This document shows positions 28,996 through 36,996 of a DNA stretch of 64,000 bases, in pieces; the stretch's first letter is position 1, and each line of letters starts with the position of its first letter. A program made the translations under genes and the position numbers. Source of the DNA: Acetobacter suratthaniensis (GTDB lineage: Bacteria > Pseudomonadota > Alphaproteobacteria > Acetobacterales > Acetobacteraceae); assembly GCF_017377745.1 (NCBI RefSeq), contig NZ_JAFVMG010000011.1, positions 27,082 through 91,081 of the forward strand. Direction: 5' to 3'. Under the pieces are notes generated by a model. The model was not told where the DNA came from, did no database searches, and saw only the letters and a program-made list of their open reading frames with translations.

Positions 28996-29265
28996 TCAGA
29001 CCGCTTTTTTCAGGTTAGGGCTGGCCTTGAAACGTACGGTCTTGCCCGCCTTGACCTTGACGGGTTCGCCCGTGCGCGGGTTCAGCGCCTTACGGGCCTT
29101 TGTCTTGCGAACCGTGAACGTACCGAAAGAAGGCAGGGTAAAACCGCCTTCGCGCTTGAGTTCCTGCACGATCGCGTCAATCAGATCATTGGCGGCCTGA
29201 TTGGCGGCAACACCGGTGCAGTTGATCGAATCCTGGATCACCGCCGCAATAAAGGCTTTGCTCAT
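28996..29265 (-). CDS. hup: histone-like DNA-binding protein HU
   Basis: 89 residues, the usual length. It starts MSKAFIAAVIQDSINCTGVA, with the signature GFTLPSFGTFTVRKTKARKALNPRTGEPVKV (key part GFGTFxVxxRxxRxxxNPxTG) forming the DNA-binding beta arm. It is somewhat atypical at the start compared with HU-alpha/beta. Nucleoid compaction is the expected role. GGGAG lies upstream of the ATG. Confidence 0.96.
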   Translation of the reverse strand: MSKAFIAAVIQDSINCTGVAANQAANDLIDAIVQELKREGGFTLPSFGTFTVRKTKARKALNPRTGEPVKVKAGKTVRFKASPNLKKAV

Positions 29266-29940
29266 CGAGTTTCTGGCTCCCTATTTTTCAGACAGAATTT
29301 TAGAGACAATAATTACCTGGCCGTGACGCCCATACTTTATGGGCTTGTAGTCATGTTTTGCTGAAAAACCAACCCAAAAATGTGGCCGGTTTCGATTCTT
29401 TCCGACAGGGACAGCAGAAAGGACGGTATCATTTTTCAGTATTCATCCCGCCCCATAACGGAAAGGGTATCAAAACCGCTATTTACCGGCGGTTATCCAG
29501 CTTTTCAGGGGAGAGAGCCGCAAGAGCTTTCTGCGTAAAAAATAAATTAATTACTCTTTCTGTTCTCCTTATTATTACAAAAAAATACACCTCCATTGTC
29601 TATTTTTTACTCGTAATAACCCCGGCACCCTGCCTGCCTTTTATGGGGATCTGAGGGGCGTCACAATCAGCGGAAAATATGTTGTATTTTATTTATTCCA
29701 CTATTTTTTATTGACTAATAAAATAAAGCACCATAAAGATTCGTCCCATTGGCGCGCAAAGGGCTGCCACAGCCACCGCGCGCGTTAACACCACGCTGTC
29801 AGGAAAGTTCCCATGACCCCCGCACGAATGCGATGCCCGCCGCGATGTCTCGCGGTTTCAACCAAGCAGGCTTTTCCCTTTCCCGGCTGAGTACAGCATC
29901 TGGCCGGGAGCAGATTTTTCCCGAACCAGGATACAGAACT
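29266..29940. other. AT-rich intergenic region with a possible 25-codon leader ORF
   Basis: These 675 bases are much AT-richer than the surroundings, especially 29520-29740. The left end must hold the hup promoter. A 25-codon frame at 29813-29890 (MTPARMRCPPRCLAVSTKQA...) has AGGAAAG upstream and could be a leader peptide for the next small gene. A 98-codon open frame at 29358-29654 has only a TTG start and no protein-like character. Nothing else is recognised. Confidence 0.4.
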
Positions 29941-30147
29941 ATGCGTGACTCCATCATTCTTGAAATCAACGGCGTTTTTGTCGGCACTGTCATTTCTTCG
30001 GGCAACCCGCGCCAGAAACGCTTTTACGCCGTGCATGAAAGCGTTCATGCCCTGCATAACCACGTTTTTTCAGACCGGGACGATATTCGCCGTCTGATTA
30101 TCGGGCATTTTCATCATTCAGCGCCTCGGATCGCCCAGCCTGCCTGA
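29941..30147 (+). CDS. small hypothetical protein (68 residues)
   Basis: Starts MRDSIILEINGVFVGTVISS and contains YAVHESVHALHNHVF, giving an alternation of strand and histidine-rich helix like a small folded domain. AGGA lies nine bases before the ATG. Its last 50 bases overlap the end of the convergent LysR gene, which is unusual and lowers confidence. No family recognised. Histidines could bind a metal, but that is speculation. Confidence 0.5.
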   Translation: MRDSIILEINGVFVGTVISSGNPRQKRFYAVHESVHALHNHVFSDRDDIRRLIIGHFHHSAPRIAQPA

Positions 30148-31141
30148 GCAGTTCGCGAATGAAAATCTGGAGCACGTTGCGGCTCTGATCAATGGCCCTG
30201 AACGCAATATAATGTTGCGAAACAAAGTAATAGACAGAGGGCTGGATAGGCCGCAACCGGCCCTCGCGCCGGTAGGGAGCGGCGGACTGCTCTGGCAGAA
30301 AGCCAATGAACCGGCCTGAGAGAATCATCATCAACTGTGCTTCCATATGCACAATGCTGCCACTGGCGCGTGGATGGTTGATGCGTTGCAGGTCTTCCAG
30401 TTTGCGATACGCCCGCACGGAAAAACGCGCACGGTCTATCATGTCCTTGGTAATCCGCTCATCCGCCATATCAAAAAACGGATGGCCCTGCCCGCAATAA
30501 AGGGCATGTGGCTCCTCGCATAAAGGCAGATAACGCACACCCGGCGCATGGCGGGCAAACGGGCCAATCGCGACATCCCGCGTGCCATCCGCCACCTGCA
30601 GCTCCAGATCCTGCGGGATCCCCAGTTGCAAATCAACATGCACGGTGGATACCTGATCAATCACGCGGGCCAGCACATCCTGCAAGGCTATATCGGGGTT
30701 GTTGATAATCCCGCCGATACTGCCAATCCGTAGCCGCCCTCCCAGTTCCTGCGGTGCCTGACTGACACGGGCCTGAAAAAGTTCAATACTTTCAAAAAGA
30801 TCCTGTATGGCGTCCAGCGTTTCCTGACCAAAGGCCGTCAGGCGAAAACCCTTGCGCCCCCGCAGGCACAATGCCCCGCCCAGACGCTGCTCAAGCGAGG
30901 CCAGATGCGTGCTAAGCGTGGACTGGCTGAGATTGAGAGCAATCTGTGCCGCAGCAAAGCTGCCGGTTTCAGCCAGAACAGCAAAAACCCGCAACAGGCG
31001 CAGGTCTATATTATCAAGCCGCCTGACACGCGTTGCCCCCGAAACAACGCGTTTGGGCGGAAAGCCCGGCTCCGCAGGCGGTGTCTTGTGCCTGCGGGCC
31101 GGGCCGGAAGAAGGGGAACGCTGCTCTGGATTATCGCTCAT
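30098..31141 (-). CDS. LysR-family transcriptional regulator of the guanidino-compound operon
   Basis: 347 residues. A basic, proline-rich extension (about 1-44) precedes the winged helix LRLLRVFAVLAETGSFAAAQIALNLSQSTLSTHLASLEQRLGG (about 48-90), then the substrate-binding domain. It starts inside the last codons of the first ureohydrolase gene (11-base overlap), so it is co-transcribed as the last gene of the operon and probably regulates it. The inducer is presumably the transported substrate or its product. Confidence 0.88.
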   Translation of the reverse strand: MSDNPEQRSPSSGPARRHKTPPAEPGFPPKRVVSGATRVRRLDNIDLRLLRVFAVLAETGSFAAAQIALNLSQSTLSTHLASLEQRLGGALCLRGRKGFRLTAFGQETLDAIQDLFESIELFQARVSQAPQELGGRLRIGSIGGIINNPDIALQDVLARVIDQVSTVHVDLQLGIPQDLELQVADGTRDVAIGPFARHAPGVRYLPLCEEPHALYCGQGHPFFDMADERITKDMIDRARFSVRAYRKLEDLQRINHPRASGSIVHMEAQLMMILSGRFIGFLPEQSAAPYRREGRLRPIQPSVYYFVSQHYIAFRAIDQSRNVLQIFIRELLRQAGRSEALNDENAR

Positions 31142-32096
31142 TGTTCCTGAAATACAGGATCCGGCCGATGAGATTAAGCAGAAGCTGCGCCGCCAGAATG
31201 GGGGTGATGCGCGCGGGGTCGTAATCAGGGGCGACCTCCACCAGATCAATCCCGGCAATACGGCCACGCGCGGCTAGACCCGCCAGAAACTCCAGCATTT
31301 CATAATACAGGAATCCGCCGTGGCTGGGTGTGCCCGTGCCGGGTGCTATGGAGGGGTCGAACCCGTCAATATCAATCGACACGTAATAGTTCACCCCGGC
31401 GGGAATCCGCTCCAGCAGGGCATCAACCCCCATCTCGCGCACCTGCCGCACGCTCAGAATATCCGAGCCAAACCCACGGGCATCGTCATACCCTTCACGC
31501 GCGGTGGATGACACGTTGCGGATACCGATCTGGGTCATGCCCGTAATATGTGACCGTTCCGCAGCCCGGCGCATGGGGTTGCCATGCCCGTGGCGCACAC
31601 CATGCCGCTCATCCACAAAGTCCAGATGGGCATCTATCTGCACAAGGTGCATGGGCGGCTGGTCATCGAACGCGCGAATACAGGGGATATTGATCGAATG
31701 ATCGCCCCCCAGCACCACCGGCAGCGCCCCTGCGGCCAGAATGGCACGCACCCCGGCTTCTATGCCTGCATGGCTGCGTTCGGTATCGGTGTGGACAATA
31801 TCGGCATCGCCTATATCGACAATCCGGCAGCCCTCTCCGCCCAGATAAACCCGGTCATCCTCATGATCGTACGCGCCCGCATGGCCAAAGGCGAACAGGG
31901 TGGACGCCTCGCGGATACTACGTGGCCCGAAACGCGCGCCAGCACGCCACTGGGTGCCGCCATCAAACGGCGCGCCCAGAATGGCAATATCCGCATCAAT
32001 GGCCGACCAGTCTGTCTGGATCGGGTATTTACCAAAGCTGCAAATACCAACAAACGGCAGATTGAGCCTGCCGCTATCGTAACCGTTAGCGCTCAT
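31131..32096 (-). CDS. ureohydrolase (agmatinase/guanidinase family), first of a pair
   Basis: 321 residues. Binuclear-metal ligands of the arginase fold are all present: GGDHS (130-134), DAHLD (155-159) and SIDIDGFDP (240-248). The loop after DAHLD (FVDERHGVRHGHGNPMRRA) differs from agmatinase and would set substrate choice. ATG overlaps the stop of the preceding ureohydrolase (ATGA). It should release urea from a guanidino compound; agmatine, guanidinobutyrate, guanidine or a substituted guanidine are all possible. No urease is in the window. Confidence 0.88.
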   Translation of the reverse strand: MSANGYDSGRLNLPFVGICSFGKYPIQTDWSAIDADIAILGAPFDGGTQWRAGARFGPRSIREASTLFAFGHAGAYDHEDDRVYLGGEGCRIVDIGDADIVHTDTERSHAGIEAGVRAILAAGALPVVLGGDHSINIPCIRAFDDQPPMHLVQIDAHLDFVDERHGVRHGHGNPMRRAAERSHITGMTQIGIRNVSSTAREGYDDARGFGSDILSVRQVREMGVDALLERIPAGVNYYVSIDIDGFDPSIAPGTGTPSHGGFLYYEMLEFLAGLAARGRIAGIDLVEVAPDYDPARITPILAAQLLLNLIGRILYFRNNER

Positions 32097-33052
32097 GCGC
32101 CCCTCCCCGCAGCAATCGCGCACAGCAGTTCAAACATGATGGTTGCCCCGGCCAGAGAGGTAACACCCCCCACATCAAACGGCGGCGAAACCTCCACAAC
32201 ATCAGCCCCGACAATGTCGAGCCCGTTCAGCCCCCGGATCATGCGCTGGGCCTCCCGCGTAAGAAAACCGCCAGCTTCAGGCGTGCCGGTGCCAGGCGCC
32301 ACGGCGGGATCAAGGCAGTCCACATCGAACGAAATGTAAACCGGGCCATCGCCCACACGCGCACGAATGGCCTGCACGATCCCGTCCGGCCCGAGTTCGG
32401 TCGCCTCGTCCATCAGAATCAGGCGAAAACCGGCATTCCGGGCGTAATCGTAATCACGCGGGGTGTACAATGAGCCACGCAGGCCGATCTGGAGCGTGCG
32501 CTCACAGTCAATCAACCCTTCTTCCACCGCCCGACGGAACGGCGTACCGTGGGTGTAACGGTTCTTGCCGAAATACGAATCCGCCGTATCGGTATGGGCG
32601 TCAAAATGGATCAACCCCACCGGACGCTCCGCCGCAAGGCCACGCAGAATGGGCAGGCTGACCAGATGATCGCCTCCCGCCGCCACAGGAATGGCCTTGG
32701 CAGCGGCAATGCGGGCAAAATGGCGGGTAATCAGGTCAAGACTGTCCATCACGTCAAACGGGTTGACCGGGCAATCGCCTATATCCGCGACTTTCAGCAC
32801 CTCATACGGTGCAATACCATTGGCATTGACCTGCCGCATAAGCGATGAGGCATTGCGCAGTTCACGCGGGCCATGCCGCGCACCTGAGCGGTTGGTGGTG
32901 CCGCCATCATACGGAATGCCGGTAAAGACGACATCATACCCTTCCGGGCTGGTTGCCTGCGGCAGGCGCATGAACGTTGGCACCCCGGCAAAACGCGGCA
33001 CCATGCTGGCATCGGCCACCTGCGTTTCTGTGCCGTGCGGTTGGCTGCTCAC
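32093..33052 (-). CDS. ureohydrolase (agmatinase/guanidinobutyrase family), second of a pair
   Basis: 319 residues. Metal motifs are GGDHL (126-130), DAHTD (151-155) and SFDVDCLDP (241-249); the first has leucine where the usual serine stands, but the histidine and aspartate ligands remain. It is clearly paralogous to, but diverged from, the gene at 31131, to which it is coupled by a 4-base overlap. It also overlaps the creatininase gene by four bases. The two could be separate enzymes or subunits of one heteromeric hydrolase. Confidence 0.88.
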   Translation of the reverse strand: MSSQPHGTETQVADASMVPRFAGVPTFMRLPQATSPEGYDVVFTGIPYDGGTTNRSGARHGPRELRNASSLMRQVNANGIAPYEVLKVADIGDCPVNPFDVMDSLDLITRHFARIAAAKAIPVAAGGDHLVSLPILRGLAAERPVGLIHFDAHTDTADSYFGKNRYTHGTPFRRAVEEGLIDCERTLQIGLRGSLYTPRDYDYARNAGFRLILMDEATELGPDGIVQAIRARVGDGPVYISFDVDCLDPAVAPGTGTPEAGGFLTREAQRMIRGLNGLDIVGADVVEVSPPFDVGGVTSLAGATIMFELLCAIAAGRGA

Positions 33053-33822
33053 AGCCCGAACTCCTTGCGCAGGGCGGCGGAAAGCAGGCGCACGTGGTCA
33101 TCCATCAGCCACTGGCCCTTTTCCGCTGTTGACCCCTGCGCACGCGCCAGCACACCCGAGGCAGGCACCACGCCGGGGCGCAGGGGCCAGCGGTCATAAG
33201 TGGGGAAATCCGCCGGGCCATCTGATGGCACTTTTTCCATATCTACCAGATCCTCGCGCAGCAGCAGCATGAGCGAGGTTTCAAGCAGGCTGGCATGTTC
33301 CAGCTCGGTACCGGGGAACCCATCGGGGAACAGCCTGTCCAGCGTAGAACGCTCGACAAAATCCCAGTATTCCAGCCTCATGGCTACAAAATCCGTAATT
33401 CCGTCGCGGCGCAGTTCGCGCATGGCCAGATCAAGCCCTTCGACAGCAGGCCAGGCATTTTCAAAATGCCCGTTCACCAGCACCAGACGCCGCACGCCGT
33501 TATGCGCCAGACGGCAGACCACATCGCGGATAACCAGAGACAGGGTTGCCGCATCCAGCCCGATACAGCCGGGAAACTGCTCCCCCCCACCCGAGCGGGG
33601 CTGTGATTTGTAGCCATAAGGCAGGGTGGGCGCCACAAGTCCGCCCAGTTCAGCGGCCACACAGTTGGCAACGCCAGTCGGCAGAACCTGATCGACATTC
33701 AGCGGCAGGTGCGGGCCATGCTGCTCGGTGGCCCCCAGCGGCAGAAACACAACCGGATTGCGGGCAATCCGCTGCGCAAAATCAGGCCAACTCAGTTCGG
33801 CAAGCTGAACGGTTTCAGACAT
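33049..33822 (-). CDS. creatininase-family amidohydrolase
   Basis: 257 residues from the ATG at 33822, chosen because AAGGA lies about ten bases before it; an ATG at 33831 is too close. Metal-binding motifs of the family are FLPLGATEQHGPHLPLNVDQVL (E, H and D ligands) and LVNGHFENAW (H and E). The fold hydrolyses cyclic amides such as creatinine or formamide-type intermediates. Linkage to two ureohydrolases and an importer suggests it opens a cyclic guanidino compound before, or processes a product after, urea removal. Confidence 0.9.
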   Translation of the reverse strand: MSETVQLAELSWPDFAQRIARNPVVFLPLGATEQHGPHLPLNVDQVLPTGVANCVAAELGGLVAPTLPYGYKSQPRSGGGEQFPGCIGLDAATLSLVIRDVVCRLAHNGVRRLVLVNGHFENAWPAVEGLDLAMRELRRDGITDFVAMRLEYWDFVERSTLDRLFPDGFPGTELEHASLLETSLMLLLREDLVDMEKVPSDGPADFPTYDRWPLRPGVVPASGVLARAQGSTAEKGQWLMDDHVRLLSAALRKEFGL

Positions 33823-33838
33823 GATGACCATATTCCTT

Positions 33839-33895
33839 CTGTTTTTAAAAACAGTGTTTTTTTAAAGATTCTTGAAGCACTGATTTTTTCAGTGC
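33839..33895. promoter_or_regulatory. two inverted repeats inside the operon
   Basis: The gap upstream of the creatininase gene has a perfect 16-base palindrome CTGTTTTTAAAAACAG (33839-33854) and a hairpin GCACTGA-N5-TCAGTGC (33877-33895). The latter overlaps the stop codon of the SDR gene at 33889. No T-run follows on the minus strand, so processing, attenuation or an internal promoter region are all possible. Confidence 0.45.
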
Positions 33896-34602
33896 ATGGC
33901 GGCACCGCCATCAACACTCAGGCACTGGCCTGTAATGAACGCCGCATCCGCCGAGGCCAGAAACAGGGCCGCACGGGCTATTTCATCAGGCTGGCCAATA
34001 CGCCCCATAGGATTGGCCATGTCCTGCGCACGGGTTTTTTCGTCCTGTGCATCAAAGTTGAGCAGCGGTGTATCCACCGGGCCGGGTGCGATCGCATTCA
34101 CCCTGATACGCGGCCCCAGTTCGCGCGCCCATGAGCGTGTAAGCGAGAGCATGGCCCCTTTGGTAGCGCAGTAGAGAGACGCACCAGCCCGGCCCAGATA
34201 CGCCAGTTCCGATGCAATATTGAGAATGCACCCTCCCGCCCCCATGAACGGCAGGGCCGCCTGCGCCACCAGAACCGGCGCACGCAGATTGACCGCCAGC
34301 GTCAGGTCCAGCGCCTGCTGCGTAATCTGCGCCAGTTCCTGTTCCAGCATGATACCAGCACAGTTCACCACCACATCAAGACGCCCATCCAGCCGGGCAG
34401 CCGCCTGCCGCACCGCATCGGCCACAGCGTGTGGGGCTGCCAGATCAACTGGAATAATCTCGCACGCTCCCGTATCGCCTGCGTTGATATCCAGCCCCAC
34501 AACGCGCCCGCCTTCAGCCTGCCATGCCTGCGCAATGGCCCGCCCGATCCCCGAGGCTGCCCCTGTTACCAGCACATGCTGGCCTGTTTTGCACTCACGC
34601 AT
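33889..34602 (-). CDS. short-chain dehydrogenase/reductase (SDR)
   Basis: 237 residues. The nucleotide motif is TGAASGIG, NAG follows in VVNCAGIML, the catalytic serine is in NIASELAYLG and YCATKGA gives YxxxK. The LDIN after the second strand suggests NAD rather than NADP. It is 11 bases downstream of another SDR in the operon. Its substrate is unknown; an alcohol, aldehyde or imine derived from the imported compound is the simplest idea. Confidence 0.88.
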   Translation of the reverse strand: MRECKTGQHVLVTGAASGIGRAIAQAWQAEGGRVVGLDINAGDTGACEIIPVDLAAPHAVADAVRQAAARLDGRLDVVVNCAGIMLEQELAQITQQALDLTLAVNLRAPVLVAQAALPFMGAGGCILNIASELAYLGRAGASLYCATKGAMLSLTRSWARELGPRIRVNAIAPGPVDTPLLNFDAQDEKTRAQDMANPMGRIGQPDEIARAALFLASADAAFITGQCLSVDGGAAMH

Positions 34603-34613
34603 GATCCCCGCCC

Positions 34614-35372
34614 CTAAAACGGATGTTCGCCACGATCGACGCCAAATGTCTGCCCGGTAATGCTGGCGGCAAAGGGCGATGCCAGAAACAGATACGTGCA
34701 GCTGATATCATCAGGGTTCATAAAACCAGAGAGAGCCTGCCCATCCAGTATCGCCTGCATCAACACGTCTTCTTCCTTGCCCGAACGCTCAGCCATGGCC
34801 GTAAGCGAACGGAGGGATGCCTCGGTTCTCACCCAGCCGGGAGCAACGGCATTCACGCGGATTGCGCGTGGCCCAAGCTCCTTTGCCCATGTTTTTGTCA
34901 GGCCGATAAGCGCATGTTTGGAGGCCACATACGCCCCGAATAGTGGCTCGGCCACACGCCCCCAGATAGACGCCGTGTTAATAATACACCCGCCCGCAAC
35001 CATATGCGGCAGGGCCAGCCGGGTTACATGATAAGTACCCACGATGTTGGTGTGGATCACCTGCTCGAACAGGCTGACGGTCTGCTCATCCTGTGCGGTA
35101 ACAGGGGTCAGGCGCTCCAGCCCTGCATTGTTGACCAGCACATCCACCTGCCCATGATCGCGCAGAATATCGGCCATGGCAGCAGCATTGCCAATATCAG
35201 CCACATAACCACGCGCGCCGAGTGTGGCCGCAACGTCTGGCATGGTTTCATCTTGCGCAACAAGGCTGAGCGAAGCCCCGGCCGCGGCAAAAGCCTGTGC
35301 GATACCAAGCCCTATGCCCCGGCTGGCCCCCGTAATCAGAACTGACCGGCCAGAAAAATCGAACGTATTCAT
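34614..35372 (-). CDS. short-chain dehydrogenase/reductase (SDR), second paralogue
   Basis: 252 residues. Motifs: ITGASRGIGLGIAQAFA (cofactor), VNNAGLERL, serine in NTASIWGRV, and YVASKHA (YxxxK). It differs substantially from the SDR at 33889. The start overlaps the stop of the ABC ATPase gene by four bases, so it belongs to the same transcript. Two different SDRs together suggest two oxidation or reduction steps in the pathway. Confidence 0.88.
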   Translation of the reverse strand: MNTFDFSGRSVLITGASRGIGLGIAQAFAAAGASLSLVAQDETMPDVAATLGARGYVADIGNAAAMADILRDHGQVDVLVNNAGLERLTPVTAQDEQTVSLFEQVIHTNIVGTYHVTRLALPHMVAGGCIINTASIWGRVAEPLFGAYVASKHALIGLTKTWAKELGPRAIRVNAVAPGWVRTEASLRSLTAMAERSGKEEDVLMQAILDGQALSGFMNPDDISCTYLFLASPFAASITGQTFGVDRGEHPF

Positions 35373-36196
35373 GCGCCCTCCTGCCCGGCTTCGCGCAGGC
35401 GACCACGCAAAAGATGAAGAATATCTGTACGGATATGAAAAAATCTTTCACTGTCACGCAAGGTTTCATCGCGTACAGGGCCGACCATGGACAGAATATC
35501 CATATCCGCCATAACCCGCGCGGGCCTGCTGCCGAATACGATAATGCGGTCAGCCAGAAACACCGCCTCTTCCACATCATGGGTTACAAAAATCGTTGTC
35601 TTACCCGATTTTTTCTGGATTTTTCGTAGTTCGTACTGAAGGTCTTCACGCAGGTTGGCATCCAGTGCGCCAAACGGCTCATCCATCAGCAGAACATCAG
35701 GATCAGCCGCGAGGGTGCGGGCAATAGCCACACGCTGGCGCATACCGCCCGAAATACGCGAGGGATAACTGCTGGCAAAGTCTGAAAGCCCCACCAGATC
35801 AAGAAAATATCCCGCTCTTTCGCGTTTCTGTGCCTTTGTCATATCACGGCGGAAACGCATGCCAAACTCGACATTTTTTCGCACGCTCAACCACGGAAAG
35901 GACGAATAGGACTGAAACACCATACCCCGGCGGATATCCGGCCCCCCCACAGGCTGACCCTGTAGCAGAATGCGACCTGATGAGGGCGTATCCAGCCCCC
36001 CGATCATGCGCATGAGCGTGGTTTTGCCGCAGCCCGAAGGCCCCAGAAACACCACGAACTGCCCGGCAGGAATATCCAGTGAAAATGGCTCTTGCACCAC
36101 AGGCACGGCGCCGAACGTTTTTGTTACGGACTCGAAGCGCAGATACGCCCCGGCCTGATCGGGCATGCTGCCCGTATTGCCCAGCGTATTACTCAT
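35369..36196 (-). CDS. ABC transporter ATPase, NitT/TauT type
   Basis: 275 residues from the ATG that overlaps the permease stop. Walker A GPSGCGKT, Q-loop MVFQSYSSFPWLSV, signature SGGMRQR, Walker B LLMDEPFGALD and H-loop THDVEEAV are present. The SSFPWLSVRKNVEFG pattern is characteristic of nitrate/taurine/aliphatic-sulfonate importers. It energises the permease at 36193 and serves the binding protein at 36993. Confidence 0.93.
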   Translation of the reverse strand: MSNTLGNTGSMPDQAGAYLRFESVTKTFGAVPVVQEPFSLDIPAGQFVVFLGPSGCGKTTLMRMIGGLDTPSSGRILLQGQPVGGPDIRRGMVFQSYSSFPWLSVRKNVEFGMRFRRDMTKAQKRERAGYFLDLVGLSDFASSYPSRISGGMRQRVAIARTLAADPDVLLMDEPFGALDANLREDLQYELRKIQKKSGKTTIFVTHDVEEAVFLADRIIVFGSRPARVMADMDILSMVGPVRDETLRDSERFFHIRTDILHLLRGRLREAGQEGA

Positions 36197-36996
36197 GACG
36201 ACTGATACCTGAAAAGAAAGCGATGCAGCAGACGCAGGCACTGATCTGTCAGCAGCCCGATCAGGCCGATCATGATCACACCGGCCATCACCTGATCGGT
36301 TTTCATGAAACGACGCGCTGTCCAGATAACAAAGCCCAGCCCGCTATCCGATGCGACAATTTCTGCAATAATCACATAAGTCCAGCACCAGCCAAGGCTT
36401 ATGCGCATGCTGTCCATAAGCTGTGGCAGCATGGCAGGCAGGGCAACCGTACCCAGTGTCTGGCGTGGCTTGGCTCCTAGCGTATAGGCGGTTTCAAAAT
36501 ACTCGCCCGGTACACGCTTCATGTCGGCGGCCACCATCAACACGAGCTGGAAGAACGTGCCGAGCCAGAGCAGGAAAATCTTGGTTTCCTCCCCCACGCC
36601 AAACCAGATGATGGCCAGCGGTACCAAAGCGGGCACAGGCAGATACCGAATGAAGTCGATCAACGGCTCCAAAAACGCACCGATAATCCTGTATCCGCTC
36701 ATGAGAATACCAAGCGGCACCGCAATAATTGCAGACAGCAGAAATGCCGACCACACCCTGCTGATGGAAATCAGCGCATTGGGCATGGCCACACCATCGG
36801 CACACATGGTCCAGAATGCGCGGGCCACAGTCGCGGGAGAGGGCAGGAAGATGGGCGCTACAACATGCAGCGCCACAATCAACCACCATGCGCCCAGAAA
36901 GCTCATGGCCCCCAAAAGCGCCGCAACCCCAACCGCCATGCGCGGTACTGCGGTACGAAAACGCAGCAGCCCCCCGAAAGAGGATGCCCCGCTCAT
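36193..36996 (-). CDS. ABC transporter permease, NitT/TauT type
   Basis: 267 residues with about six hydrophobic segments. The EAA-like cytoplasmic loop AYTLGAKPRQTLGTVALPAMLPQLMDSMR contacts the ATPase. LGWCWTYVIIAEIVASDSGLG is typical of the SsuC/TauC branch. It overlaps the binding-protein stop and the ATPase start by four bases each. Confidence 0.92.
   Translation of the reverse strand: MSGASSFGGLLRFRTAVPRMAVGVAALLGAMSFLGAWWLIVALHVVAPIFLPSPATVARAFWTMCADGVAMPNALISISRVWSAFLLSAIIAVPLGILMSGYRIIGAFLEPLIDFIRYLPVPALVPLAIIWFGVGEETKIFLLWLGTFFQLVLMVAADMKRVPGEYFETAYTLGAKPRQTLGTVALPAMLPQLMDSMRISLGWCWTYVIIAEIVASDSGLGFVIWTARRFMKTDQVMAGVIMIGLIGLLTDQCLRLLHRFLFRYQSS

Noticed and set aside
29358..29654. 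98-codon frame in the AT-rich gap
   Set aside because: TTG start without ribosome binding site and no protein-like pattern.
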